From assembly GCA_963740835.1 (NCBI GenBank), contig CAVUFH010000007.1, positions 744,001-808,000 of the forward strand: a stretch of 64,000 nucleotides of DNA. The letters are read 5' to 3'. Below, piece after piece: positions 33,994 to 42,534 of the stretch. The first letter of the stretch is position 1; each line of letters opens with the position of its first letter. A program made the translations under genes and the position numbers. Under the pieces are notes generated by a model, which did not search any database, was not told where the DNA came from, and saw only the letters and a list, made by a program, of their open reading frames with translations. The DNA comes from CAVUFH01 sp963740835. GTDB lineage: Bacteria; Actinomycetota; Acidimicrobiia; IMCC26256; PALSA-610.

Positions 33994-34821
33994 ATGGCAA
34001 CGATCCCCGTCCTCACGTTGTACGAGCTCGCCGACGGCGTGTTCGTCTGGCTGCAACCAGGGGGCGAATCCGGGGTGAGCAACGCGGGCGCGGTCGTCGA
34101 CGACGACGGCGTCACCGTGATCGACACCTTGATGGTGCGATCGCAATGGGAGCCGTTCGTCGAGGCGGTGAACGGCCTCGGCCGGCCGGTGCGCCGCATC
34201 CTGCTGACACACGCGCACATCGATCACGTCGGCGGTACGCGCGGCTTCCCCAACGCCGGCGTCTACGGGTCACCGCAGACGAGTCAGTTGCTCGACGGCG
34301 CGATGCCGCTCGACGCGTACAAGGCGTTCATGCCCGCGTTCGACGCGGAGTTCGACGAACTGGCCGAACTCGGCACCCGTCCGGTCACGCACCTCGTCAC
34401 CGACGGTGCGTTCCTCACACCGCGCATCGAGGTCATGCCCGCGGCCGGGCACACCGCCGGCGACCTGCTCGCGCTCGTCGCGGACGCCGACATCCTGTTC
34501 GCGGGCGACCTCTGCTTCTTCGGCGTCACGCCGCTCGCGTTCCAGGGCGACCCGGCGATGTGGGCGGAGATGCTCGACTCGTTCCCGGAGCTCGCGTCGA
34601 CGATCGTGCCGGGGCACGGCCCGGTCGGCGGCATCGCCGAGGTGCGCGAGCTCCAGCAGTACCTGCGCTACTGCGTCGAGGGTTCGATCCCGCCCGGCCC
34701 GTGGGACGCCTGGCCCGAACGGGAGCCCCGCGACGCCATCAACATCCAGCGGGCGCAGCTGCTTGCGGCTGGTCGCGACGAGATGCCTCCGGCGATGCTC
34801 AGCGCGCTCGGCTTCGGCTGA
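33994..34821 (+). CDS. MBL-fold metallo-hydrolase (glyoxalase II/SoxH-like)
   Basis: The 275-residue protein has the complete dinuclear metal set: THAHIDHVGG, AAGHTAGD, FAGDLCF and the final VPGHGPVGG. N-terminal ELADGVFVWLQPGG and NAGAVVDDDG strands are those of the SoxH/quinoprotein-relay-like branch. It is probably a cytosolic hydrolase; substrate unknown. The C-terminus (AQLLAAGRDEMPPAML) is helical. Confidence 0.9.
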   Translation: MATIPVLTLYELADGVFVWLQPGGESGVSNAGAVVDDDGVTVIDTLMVRSQWEPFVEAVNGLGRPVRRILLTHAHIDHVGGTRGFPNAGVYGSPQTSQLLDGAMPLDAYKAFMPAFDAEFDELAELGTRPVTHLVTDGAFLTPRIEVMPAAGHTAGDLLALVADADILFAGDLCFFGVTPLAFQGDPAMWAEMLDSFPELASTIVPGHGPVGGIAEVRELQQYLRYCVEGSIPPGPWDAWPEREPRDAINIQRAQLLAAGRDEMPPAMLSALGFG

Positions 34822-34841
34822 TCCGTTCCGACCCCGGGCGG

Positions 34842-35534
34842 TCAGCCCACCCGTTGGTGCAGCCATTCGACGCTGTGCGTCCAGGTCTTCAGCGCGGCGT
34901 CGGGGTTGTGGGTCCCGAACGGGTTGTCCTCGTTGACGAACGCGTGACCGGTCTCGGGGATGTACTCGAAGCTGATGTCCTTGCCCATCTCCCGCAGTTG
35001 CTGCTCGAGCTCGCGCACGGCATCGGGTGGGAAGAAGTCGTCGTTCATCGCGAAATGACCGAGGACGGGCGCGGTGAGACCGGTCCAGTCGGGAGCCGAG
35101 TCCCCGAGCGGCGCGCCGTAGAACGTCGCGACACCGCCGATCTTGTCGCCCTGCTGCGCGCCGATGACCATCGCGAGCATGCCGCCCATGCAGAACCCGA
35201 TGACGCCGACCGAGTCGCTGGTGACCGCCGGGCTCGCGAGGAGGTAGTCGACGGCGCCGGCCATGTCGCGCGCGGCGCGGTCGATCGGGAGCGCGTTCAT
35301 GAGCGCGGCGGCCTTGTCCATCTCGGTGTGCTCGGCGAGCTCGCCGCGGTAGAGGTCCGGGGCGAGCGCGGTGAACCCGTCGCTCGCTAGGCGGTCGACG
35401 GCGCGCTTCAGTTGCGGTGCGAGGCCCCACCACTCCTGCAACACGAGCAGACCGGGACCGGATCCCGAAGACGCGGCGGCGAAGTAGCCCGCTACCTGGT
35501 CCCCGTTGCTCGCGAAGGACACGGTCTCGCCCAT
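34842..35534 (-). CDS. Dienelactone hydrolase family protein
   Basis: The 230-residue alpha/beta hydrolase has a cysteine nucleophile in VIGFCMGG, the Glu of the dienelactone hydrolase site in LQEWWGL, Asp in MNDDFFPP and the catalytic His in ETGHAFVNED. This is the Cys-His-Asp triad of DLH enzymes, which open dienelactones in chlorocatechol breakdown; many homologues act on other esters. GGAGG lies nine bases before ATG 35534. Confidence 0.92.
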   Translation of the reverse strand: MGETVSFASNGDQVAGYFAAASSGSGPGLLVLQEWWGLAPQLKRAVDRLASDGFTALAPDLYRGELAEHTEMDKAAALMNALPIDRAARDMAGAVDYLLASPAVTSDSVGVIGFCMGGMLAMVIGAQQGDKIGGVATFYGAPLGDSAPDWTGLTAPVLGHFAMNDDFFPPDAVRELEQQLREMGKDISFEYIPETGHAFVNEDNPFGTHNPDAALKTWTHSVEWLHQRVG

Positions 35535-35683
35535 CGGTGGCCACCTCCATGCTTCTCACGACTGGTCGTGGGTTCGGTGCTCGTATCGTCTGGTCGGAAC
35601 GCAGACTACGAAGCGCTCGTTCCCCGCGCGTCGGTGGTGTTGCCGCGCGGCAGTGAACACCGAAGCGAGCGCGACCCGGTTGC

Positions 35684-35689
35684 TAGGTT
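35684..35689 (+). promoter_or_regulatory. -10 element (TAGGTT) of the gene at 35696
   Basis: TAGGTT ends six bases before GTG 35696, the exact leaderless spacing. Confidence 0.55.
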
Positions 35690-35695
35690 CTCGCC

Positions 35696-36181
35696 GTGGC
35701 GCAGAACCCCGATCCGCAACTCGCGATCACGAGCCTCGCGGGTGTGACCCGCACGCTCGACGACTGGACCACGGTTTTCAACCTCGCGATGGTCGTGCTG
35801 CCGGACCGGCCCGAGGGCCGCGCGTTCGTGCCGGTGATCGAGCGGATCTTCGCCACGTTCGGCGACAGCGACGTGCGCACCGTCGTGTGCGTCCCGAGCA
35901 CGACCGCCATCACCCGGCGCATCCTCGGGGACGCGGCCGACAAGTGGCTGGTCTTCTGCGATCCGGACAAGGCGTTGGTCAACAGTCTGGGTTTGGAACG
36001 TTTGCCGGCATTTGTCCATATTCGCCAGGACACCTCCTTGGTGGCCGCGGCGCAGGGCTGGAGCCCGACCGAATGGCAGAAAGTGGCGGATGAGCTGGCC
36101 AAACACCAGCACTGGACCTCGCCCCAGGTCGCCGGGCGCAATGACCCGCCGCCGAGCCCGGGCTGGCCTATCGCGTCCTGA
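35696..36181 (+). CDS. Hypothetical thioredoxin-like protein
   Basis: The 161-residue protein starts at GTG 35696. It has alternating strands and helices with VRTVVCVPSTTAITRRIL, KWLVFCDPDKALVNSLG and LPAFVHIRQDTSLVAAAQGW. The last two resemble the second half of a thioredoxin fold with the cis-Pro strand (LPAFVHI), but no CxxC motif exists. A Pro-rich tail ends the protein. I do not recognise a named function. Confidence 0.75.
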   Translation: MAQNPDPQLAITSLAGVTRTLDDWTTVFNLAMVVLPDRPEGRAFVPVIERIFATFGDSDVRTVVCVPSTTAITRRILGDAADKWLVFCDPDKALVNSLGLERLPAFVHIRQDTSLVAAAQGWSPTEWQKVADELAKHQHWTSPQVAGRNDPPPSPGWPIAS

Positions 36182-36271
36182 GCGAACCCGACAATCCGGA
36201 CGCTCCGCCCGGCATTTGGATGTGGCGCCCGAACTCGGGCCCCGATGCGCACCCCCGCAGGACCAGTTGAC

Positions 36272-36277
36272 TAGCGT
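36272..36277 (+). promoter_or_regulatory. -10 element (TAGCGT) of the NlpC/P60 gene
   Basis: TAGCGT ends eight bases before ATG 36286; no Shine-Dalgarno is present. Confidence 0.45.
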
Positions 36278-36285
36278 TGTTCGCC

Positions 36286-37428
36286 ATGCCGCCGCTGACC
36301 CGCCGCTGGCGCGCGACCCGGCCCGCTCTGGCGGCGCTGGTGCTTGTCGCCCTTGCCACCCCCATGATCTCGGAAGCGACGCCCGCCGCGGCGTCGCCCC
36401 AAGATCAGCTCTCGCAGAAGCAGGCGCAAGCCGCGCAACTGCAAGCGCAGATCGACGCCAACGGCACTCGCATCTCGATCCTCGACGAGCAGTTCAACCA
36501 GACGCAGCTCGCGATCGACGAGGCGAACCAAGGCATCGCCGACACGCAGTCACGGCTCGACGCCGCGGCCAAGCGCGCCGATGCCCTGAAAGGTGAGCTC
36601 GCGAGCCGGGCCGCCGCCCTGTACGTCGGCGCGGCCAACGGTGTGCCCGCCGATCTCGTCGGCGCGTCAGACGTGTCGGAGCTCAGCAGCCGCACGAAGT
36701 ACGGCTCGGCCGCGGCCGACGAAGACCACGGCCTGATCGACGACGTCACCGTTGCGAAGGAGCAGCTCGCCGGCGCCCAGGCCGAGTTCGAGAAGAGCCG
36801 GGCCGCGGCCGAGGCCAAGAAGGCCGGCCTGGGCGACACCCGGAACCAGCTCGCGGCCGCGCAGGACAAACAAGAGGCGCTGCTCGCCCAGAACAAGGGT
36901 GAGATCGCGACGCTCGCGGCCCAGATCGAAGCGCAGAAGCGCGCGGCTGACGAAGCCCGGGCACGCGCCGAGTTCCAGCGCAAGCAGGCCGTCGCGAAGG
37001 CACCGGCCACGACGAGCGGTACCTCGCGACGCTGGTCGAGTCACACACCTTCGCAGGTCGCCCATCCCGCGCCGCCGCCGAGCGGTGGTGCCGGGACTGC
37101 AGTCGCGACCGCGATGGCGCAGATCGGCAAGCCGTACCGGTACGCCGCCGCGGGCCCCGGGTCCTTCGACTGTTCGGGGCTCACGATGTTCGCGTGGGCC
37201 GCAGCCGGGGTTCGGCTTCCGCACTCGTCCGCCGCCCAGTACGCGAGCCTGCCGCACGTCTCGCAAGCGGACCTGCAGCCGGGCGACCTCGTGTTCTACG
37301 GCTCACCGATCCACCACGTCGGCATGTACATCGGCAACGGCCAGTACGTGCACGCACCCCAGACCGGCGACGTCGTCAAGGTGGCGAGCGCGTTCCGAGG
37401 CGACTACGTCGGCGGCGCCCGGCCCTAG
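36286..37428 (+). CDS. Secreted peptidoglycan endopeptidase, coiled coil plus NlpC/P60
   Basis: The 380-residue protein has a signal peptide (RPALAALVLVALATPMISEA), a long coiled coil (about residues 40-240, rich in Gln, Ala, Glu), a Pro/Ser linker and a C-terminal NlpC/P60 domain. The catalytic Cys is in FDCSGLTMFAW, the His in HHVGMYIG and the third residue in YVHAPQTGD. RipA/CwlO-type enzymes of this layout cut the peptide stems of peptidoglycan during division and growth; the coiled coil often needs activation by FtsEX. Its stop codon lies in the first copy of a 27-bp tandem repeat. Confidence 0.92.
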   Translation: MPPLTRRWRATRPALAALVLVALATPMISEATPAAASPQDQLSQKQAQAAQLQAQIDANGTRISILDEQFNQTQLAIDEANQGIADTQSRLDAAAKRADALKGELASRAAALYVGAANGVPADLVGASDVSELSSRTKYGSAAADEDHGLIDDVTVAKEQLAGAQAEFEKSRAAAEAKKAGLGDTRNQLAAAQDKQEALLAQNKGEIATLAAQIEAQKRAADEARARAEFQRKQAVAKAPATTSGTSRRWSSHTPSQVAHPAPPPSGGAGTAVATAMAQIGKPYRYAAAGPGSFDCSGLTMFAWAAAGVRLPHSSAAQYASLPHVSQADLQPGDLVFYGSPIHHVGMYIGNGQYVHAPQTGDVVKVASAFRGDYVGGARP

Positions 37429-37499
37429 CGGCCCGAGCGGTTGAACCGGCCCTAGCGGCCCGAGCGGTTGAACCGGCCCTAGCGGCCCGAGCGGTTGAA
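37419..37499. repeat. Three perfect tandem copies of a 27-bp unit starting at the NlpC/P60 stop
   Basis: Copies span 37419-37445, 37446-37472 and 37473-37499; a degenerate partial copy follows. Each carries CCGGCCCTAG and GCGGTTGAA. The first TAG is the stop of the endopeptidase gene. The unit junction CGGTTGAACCG is an interrupted palindrome. The array ends 45 bases before selD. Confidence 0.95.
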
Positions 37500-37544
37500 G
37501 CAGCCCTAACCGCGGTTCCGGCGGCGGTCCGGCATGATGGGCCG

Positions 37545-38601
37545 GTGACCGCAATCGAACCCGTCCGGCTCACATCGTTCTCGCACGGCGCGGGCTGCGC
37601 CTGCAAGCTCTCGCCGGCTGACCTGCGCACCGTGCTCGGGCTGGTGCGGGGCACGGACGCGAGGCCCGACCCGAACCTCCTCGTCGGGTTCGACACCGCA
37701 GACGACGCCGCGGTCTACCGGCTCCGTGACGACCTCGCCGTGGTGGTCACCACCGACTTCTTCACGCCGATCGTCGACGACGCGTTCGAGTGGGGCCGGA
37801 TCGCGGCGACGAACGCGCTCTCCGATGTCTACGCGATGGGCGGCACCCCACTGCTCGCGTTGAACCTCGTGGCGTGGCCCCGTGAAGGGCTCCCGTTGGC
37901 ACTGCTCGCGCGCGTGCTCGACGGCGGGGCCGCGGCGACCACCGCGGCCGGTTGCATCATTGCCGGTGGCCACTCGATCGACGACGCGGAACCGAAGTAC
38001 GGCCTGGCCGTGGTCGGGACCGTCGACCCGAACGCGGTGCTCACGAACTCGGCCGCGGAGCCGGGCGACGCGCTCGTGCTGACGAAGCCGATCGGGCTCG
38101 GCGTGATCTCGACCGCGGTGAAGCGCGGCGAGGCGACCTCCGAGGATCTCGCGACGGCGATCGCGGTGATGACGACGCTCAACGCGGACGCGCGCGACGC
38201 CGCGCTCGAGGTCGGCGTGCACGCCGGCGACCGATGTCACCGGGTTCGGGCTGCTCGGGCACCTGCGCGAGCTGTGCGTCGGATCCGGCGTCGGCGCGGT
38301 CGTCGCGGCCAACGCGGTCCCGGTCATCGACGGGGTGCGCGAGCTGCTCGCCGCGGACATGGTCGCGGGCGGCACCCGGCGCAACCATGCGTTCGTCGCG
38401 CCAGAGGTCGACTTCGGCGGCCTGCCCGAGTCCGAGCAGCTGCTGCTGTGCGACGCGCAGACGTCGGGGGGCCTGCTCCTTGCGGTCCCGGCCCGCGCGG
38501 CCGACGACCTCGTCGCCGCGCTGCGGGCACGCGACTCGCTCGCGGCCGCCGTCATCGGCCACACGACGGAGCAACACCCCGGACGTATCGAGATCCGCTG
38601 A
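37545..38601 (+). CDS. selD: Selenide, water dikinase (frameshift near 38226)
   Basis: The joined protein has about 352 residues and makes selenophosphate from selenide and ATP, for selenocysteine or selenouridine synthesis. The active-site loop SHGAGCACKLS has Cys (not Sec) and the essential Lys. ATP/metal segments are VVTTDFFTPIVDD, NALSDVYAMGG, IIAGGHSIDD and, after the break, TDVTGFGLLGHL and DAQTSGGLLLAVP. The frame breaks at 38223-38230 between VGVHAG and ATDVTGFG; restoring one CG dinucleotide repairs it. GTG 37545 is the start. No selA, selB or tRNA-Sec is in the window. Confidence 0.9.
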
Positions 38602-38613
38602 GAGGCAGGACAC

Positions 38614-38832
38614 ATGAGTGATGACCGTGCGGCATGGGACAAGGTCGACGACGCATTGCGTCAGCTCGGCGACGCGCTCGACTCCGCGTTCACGACGATC
38701 GGCGACACGCTGCGAGACCCTGAGCTGCGCGAGCAGTTGAAGACGACGGCGAACACGCTCGCGGATTCGATCACGAAGACGATCCACGACGTCACTGACG
38801 ACGTGAAGTCGCGGTTCGGGCGCAACGGCTAG
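38614..38832 (+). CDS. Small helical protein, hypothetical
   Basis: The 72-residue protein is predicted to be helical and amphipathic: MSDDRAAWDKVDDALRQLG, then LRDPELREQLKTTANTL and a charged DDVKSRFGRNG end. It follows selD by 12 bases with AGGCAGGA upstream of ATG 38614, so it is co-transcribed. Proteins like this are widespread in actinobacteria without known function. Confidence 0.7.
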   Translation: MSDDRAAWDKVDDALRQLGDALDSAFTTIGDTLRDPELREQLKTTANTLADSITKTIHDVTDDVKSRFGRNG

Positions 38833-38852
38833 GAAACGCTAGGAACGAGCGA

Positions 38853-39843
38853 CTAGGGGATCACGAGCATGCCGAGCTCGGCTTCGAGCTGCTGGCGGGG
38901 CTTGGCGCCCACCACCGCCCGCTCGAGCCGGCCGTTGCGGAACAGGCCGATCATCGGGATGCTCTGCACGTCGTACTGCTGCGCGATCGTCGGTTCGTCG
39001 TCGATGTTCACCTTGACGACCTTGTAGGAGCCCTGGCGCATCGCTGCGATCGTCTCGACGATCGGTGACACCTGGCGGCACGGACCGCACCACGGCGCCC
39101 AGAAGTCGACGATCACCGGCGTCTCGCTCTGCAGCACCTCGCGATCGAACTGCGCGGTCGTCACCGGCGGCACCAGCTCGACCGGATCCTCGGGCACGGG
39201 CTCGTCGGGCGCCCGACCCCCGAGCACCTCACCCAGCCAGTCGCGCGCGTCGCGCAGGCTCTCCATCGCGACCTGGTGCTCCATCGGGTACTCGCGGTAC
39301 ACGACCGGCACACCGGCTTCCCGCAACAACCGCGCGAGGTCACGCGAGCGCTGGACCGGGATCAGCGGGTCGTTGGTGCCGTGCTCGATGAGCACCGGGA
39401 CGGTGCGGGCGGCCGGGTCGACGGCGAACGCGTCGGCGTCCGGAACCGCGGGACTCATGGCGATGACTCCGGCGGGCCGGACCCGATCGCCCGGTAACAG
39501 CGCGAGCCCGAGCGCGAGGCCGGCGCCCTGCGAGAACCCGGCAAAGACGGCTTCTTCCACGCGCGAAGCCGAGCGCCTCGCATTGCTCGTCGACCAGCGC
39601 GTCGAGCTCGGTGAGCGCGTTGTCGTAGCCGTCGCCGACCGGCGCGCCGAACTCGTACCACGCGTACCCCGGCGTTCCCGGAACCGCGGACGGCGCACGG
39701 GGCAGCACCGTCGCGAAGGTAACGTCCGGGTCGAGGTACGGGAGCAGACCTTCGAGATCGCGTTCGTCGGCGCCGTACCCGTGTAGCAGCAACAGCAACC
39801 GGGTCGCCGAAGAACCGTTGACCACGTTCGTCACGAGCGTCAT
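38853..39843 (-). CDS. Carboxylesterase (phospholipase/lysophospholipase-I type) fused to a C-terminal thioredoxin (frameshift near 39563)
   Basis: Joined across 39559-39566 the protein has about 330 residues. Residues 1-210 are an alpha/beta hydrolase: oxyanion strand LLLLLHGYGADERDL, nucleophile FAGFSQGAG, Asp in EHGTNDPLIPV and His in YPMEHQVAME. After a Pro/Glu linker (DEPVPEDPVELVPP) a complete thioredoxin follows, with VIVDFWAPWCGPCRQ, the cis-Pro strand SIPMIGLF and a final helix. The fusion lies within one continuous open frame downstream of the break, so it does not depend on the repair. It is followed by nothing in its operon. TAATCT lies six bases before ATG 39843. Confidence 0.85.
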
Positions 39844-39849
39844 GGCGGC

Positions 39850-39855
39850 AGATTA
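39850..39855 (-). promoter_or_regulatory. -10 element (TAATCT) of the esterase-thioredoxin gene
   Basis: On the minus strand TAATCT ends six bases before ATG 39843; it overlaps the stop of the upstream GH15 gene. Confidence 0.5.
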
Positions 39856-41692
39856 TTGGATGGGCGCGGCGCTCCCAGGCCCCGTCGCCGGTGGGCCGTG
39901 CGGGCGATCGCTCCGCCGGAGCAGCTGCGTGTCGGCGAACAGGTCGACCGCGGCGTTGACGAGCCCGAGGTGGGTGAACGCCTGCGGGAAGTTGCCGAGC
40001 AGGCGGCGCGCGGCCGGGTCGTACTCCTCGGCGTACAACCCGACATCGTTCGCCAGTTCGAGCAGGCGTTCGAAGAGGCCCACCGCGGCTTCTCGGCGTC
40101 CGGCCGCAAAGAGCGCACCGACCATCCAGAAGCTGCACGCGAGGAACACGCCTTCGGGCTCACCGATCCCGTCGACCTCGTCGTGCGGCAGGTACCGCTG
40201 CACCAGCCCGTCGATGGTGAGCTCGCGGAGGAGCACGTCGATCGTCGACAAGACGCGCGGGTCGTCGCCGGGAAGGAAGCCGACGAGAGGGATCATGAGC
40301 ACGGACGCGTCGAGCCGTGTGTCGTCGTAGGACTGGACGAACGTTCCGAGTTCGCGGTTGTACCCGCGCGTGCAGACGTCAGCGTGGATCTCGTCGCGGA
40401 TCTTGCGCCACTGCTTCACCGGACCCTTGCGGCCGTTCGGCGCGCTCTCGACCAGCGCGATCGAGCGATCGAACGCGACCCACGCAAAGACCTTCGAGTG
40501 CACGAAGTGGCGGCGGGGGCCGCGCACCTCCCAGATCCCGTCGTCCGGCTCGCGCCACTTCGTCTCGAGCGACTCGAGCAGCACCAGCTGCAGCTCCCAC
40601 GCGTCGTCGTCGATCGGGAACCCCGCGCGCTCGCTCAGCCACATCACGTCGGCGAGCTCGCCGTACACATCGAGCTGGGTCTGACCGTGGGCTGCGTTGC
40701 CGACGCGCACGGGACGGGATCCGTGCCAACCCGGCAGCCAGTCGAGCGTGAGCTCGGTGAGGCGTCGTTCCCCGCCGAGGCCGTACATGATCTGCAGGCT
40801 CTCGGGATCGCCCGCGACCACGCGCAGCACCCATTCGCGGAACCGCACCGCTTCGTCTCGGTACCCGCCGTACAACAGCGCATCCAGCGTGAGGGTCGCG
40901 TCCCGCATCCAGCAGTAGCGATAGTCCCAGTTGCGGGTGCCGCCGATGGTCTCGGGCAGTGACGTGGTCGGCGCGGCGACGAGCCCGCCGGTCGCTTCGT
41001 ACGTGAGGCACTCGAGCGTGAGCAGCGAGCGGACGACTTCGTCGTGATACTTGCCTTCGAACACGCACTGCGCGGACCAGGCGCGCCATTCGTCGTCGGT
41101 GTCGCGCACCAGCGCGGCGGCGTCGGGAGTCGCGTCCGGTGGATCCTGGGACGGGAACCACTCGAGCACGAACGGGATCTGCTCGCCCACGTTCACCTCG
41201 AATTCGGCGGTCGTGCGCATGTCGCGACCGGTCACCGCGATCGGTGTGTGTAGTCGGAGGCCGTCCGGGCCCGCGATGGCGATCAAGCCGTCCTGACGAC
41301 GCCGTACCCACGGGACGATCGCGCCGTAGTCGAAGCGCATCACGAGCTCGAGCTTCATCTGCGTGCGGCCCGAGAGCCCTTCGACGACGCGCACCAGGCA
41401 CGGACGCGGCGTGCCGCGTCGCGAGGCAGTCGGTGATGCGCGCGGTGCCCGATGCGGTCGCGTGCTCGGTCTCGAGCACGAGCGACTGGGGCCGGTAATG
41501 GCGCTCGATCTCGCCCGGGCCGACGGGCGCGAGCAGGAACCGGCCGTGCTCGCTGTTGCCCAACAGCCCCGCGAAGCAGGCCCCGGCATCGAACCGGGGC
41601 ACGCACCACCAGTCGATCGATCCGTTGCGCGCCACCAGCGCCGCGGTACGGCGATCACCGAGCAGCGCGTAGTCCTCGAGTGGGTTGCTCAC
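39853..41692 (-). CDS. Glycoside hydrolase family 15 protein, trehalase/glucoamylase-like (frameshift near 41422)
   Basis: The joined protein has about 613 residues. N-terminal NPLEDYALLGDRRTAALV and SIDWWCVPRFD are the usual opening of bacterial GH15 proteins. A beta-sandwich domain precedes the (alpha/alpha)6 barrel with GTRNWDYRYCWMRDATLTL, GWHGSRPVRVGNAAHGQTQLD region and GLYAEEYDP, where the catalytic acids are expected. Actinobacterial members include the mycobacterial trehalase; glucoamylase or isomaltase activity is the alternative. The frame breaks after ITDCLA and resumes at RRGTPRPCLV. GTG 41692 is the start. It is divergent from ppgK. Confidence 0.87.
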
Positions 41693-41699
41693 CGGAGCG

Positions 41700-41705
41700 A
41701 CCGTA
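41700..41705 (-). promoter_or_regulatory. -10 element (TACGGT) of the GH15 gene
   Basis: On the minus strand TACGGT ends seven bases before GTG 41692. Confidence 0.5.
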
Positions 41706-41737
41706 CCGGGTGTCCCGGCGAGCACGGCGCACGCGCC

Positions 41738-41743
41738 TACGGT
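41738..41743 (+). promoter_or_regulatory. -10 element (TACGGT) of ppgK
   Basis: TACGGT ends eight bases before GTG 41752. The same hexamer serves the divergent GH15 gene on the other strand, 33 bp away. Confidence 0.45.
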
Positions 41744-41751
41744 CTGCTCTC

Positions 41752-42508
41752 GTGCAGTCGCGAATCCTCATCGGCGTCGATGTCGGAGGCTCCGGGGTGA
41801 AGGCCGCCGCGGTCGACCTGCTGACCGGACAGGCCGACGACCCGATCGCGGATCCCGACGCCGCAACCGGCAACGCCGGCCGCAGTGGCCGCGACGATCC
41901 TCGAGGTCCTCGCCCGTTTCGAGGTGGACGGACCCATCGGCTGCACGCTCCCGGCCGTCGTCACCGAAGGCGTCGTGCGCACGGCCACCAACATCGACGA
42001 CGCATGGATCGGGACCGACGCGCAGACGCTGCTCTCGCACGTGACCGGTCGCCACTGCACGGTGCTCAACGACGCCGACGCGGCCGGCATCGCCGAGGTC
42101 CGCTTCGGCTCAGCTCGCGACGAGCCCGGCGTCGTCGTGATGGTGACCCTGGGTACGGGCGTCGGGACCGCGCTGTTCACCCACGGCGAGTTGGTGCCGA
42201 ACACCGAGCTCGGACACCTCGAGGTCGACGGCGAGATCGGTGACAGGTGGGCATCGGTCGCGACGAAGGACGCCGAGGAGCTCGGCTGGAAGGAATGGGC
42301 GCGGCGCGTCGACCTGTACCTCACGCGGCTGCACGCGCTCCTCTGGCCCGACCTGATCGTCCTCGGCGGTGGCGTCGTGAAGAACGCCGAGAAGTTCGTC
42401 GATCGCCTCGATCCCGGATGCGAGCTGCGCATCGCGCAGCTCCGGAACAATGCCGGCATCGTCGGCGCCGCGCTCGCCGCGTCCGGCACACACCTCGCGC
42501 CGGCCTGA
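41752..42508 (+). CDS. ppgK: Polyphosphate glucokinase, ROK family (frameshift near 41849)
   Basis: The joined protein has about 252 residues and phosphorylates glucose using polyphosphate or ATP. Marks: phosphate-binding GVDVGGSGVKAA, RIPTPQPATPAAVA after the break, CTLPAVVTEGVV, NDADAAG with the catalytic Asp, VTLGTGVGTALF and NTELGHLEVDG, the PpgK variant of the ROK motif. The frame breaks at 41845-41852, where GATCGCGGATC would read correctly with one more CG. It stands between the GH15 gene and zwf, giving a glucose-to-pentose-phosphate route. Confidence 0.92.
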
Positions 42509-42534
42509 CGCGCGGCACGCGTTCCGAACTCGGC

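Noticed and set aside
40379..41725. Programmed frameshifting as explanation of the broken genes
   Set aside because: Affected genes are unrelated housekeeping families, no slippery heptamers are seen, and thirteen cases in one window is implausible.
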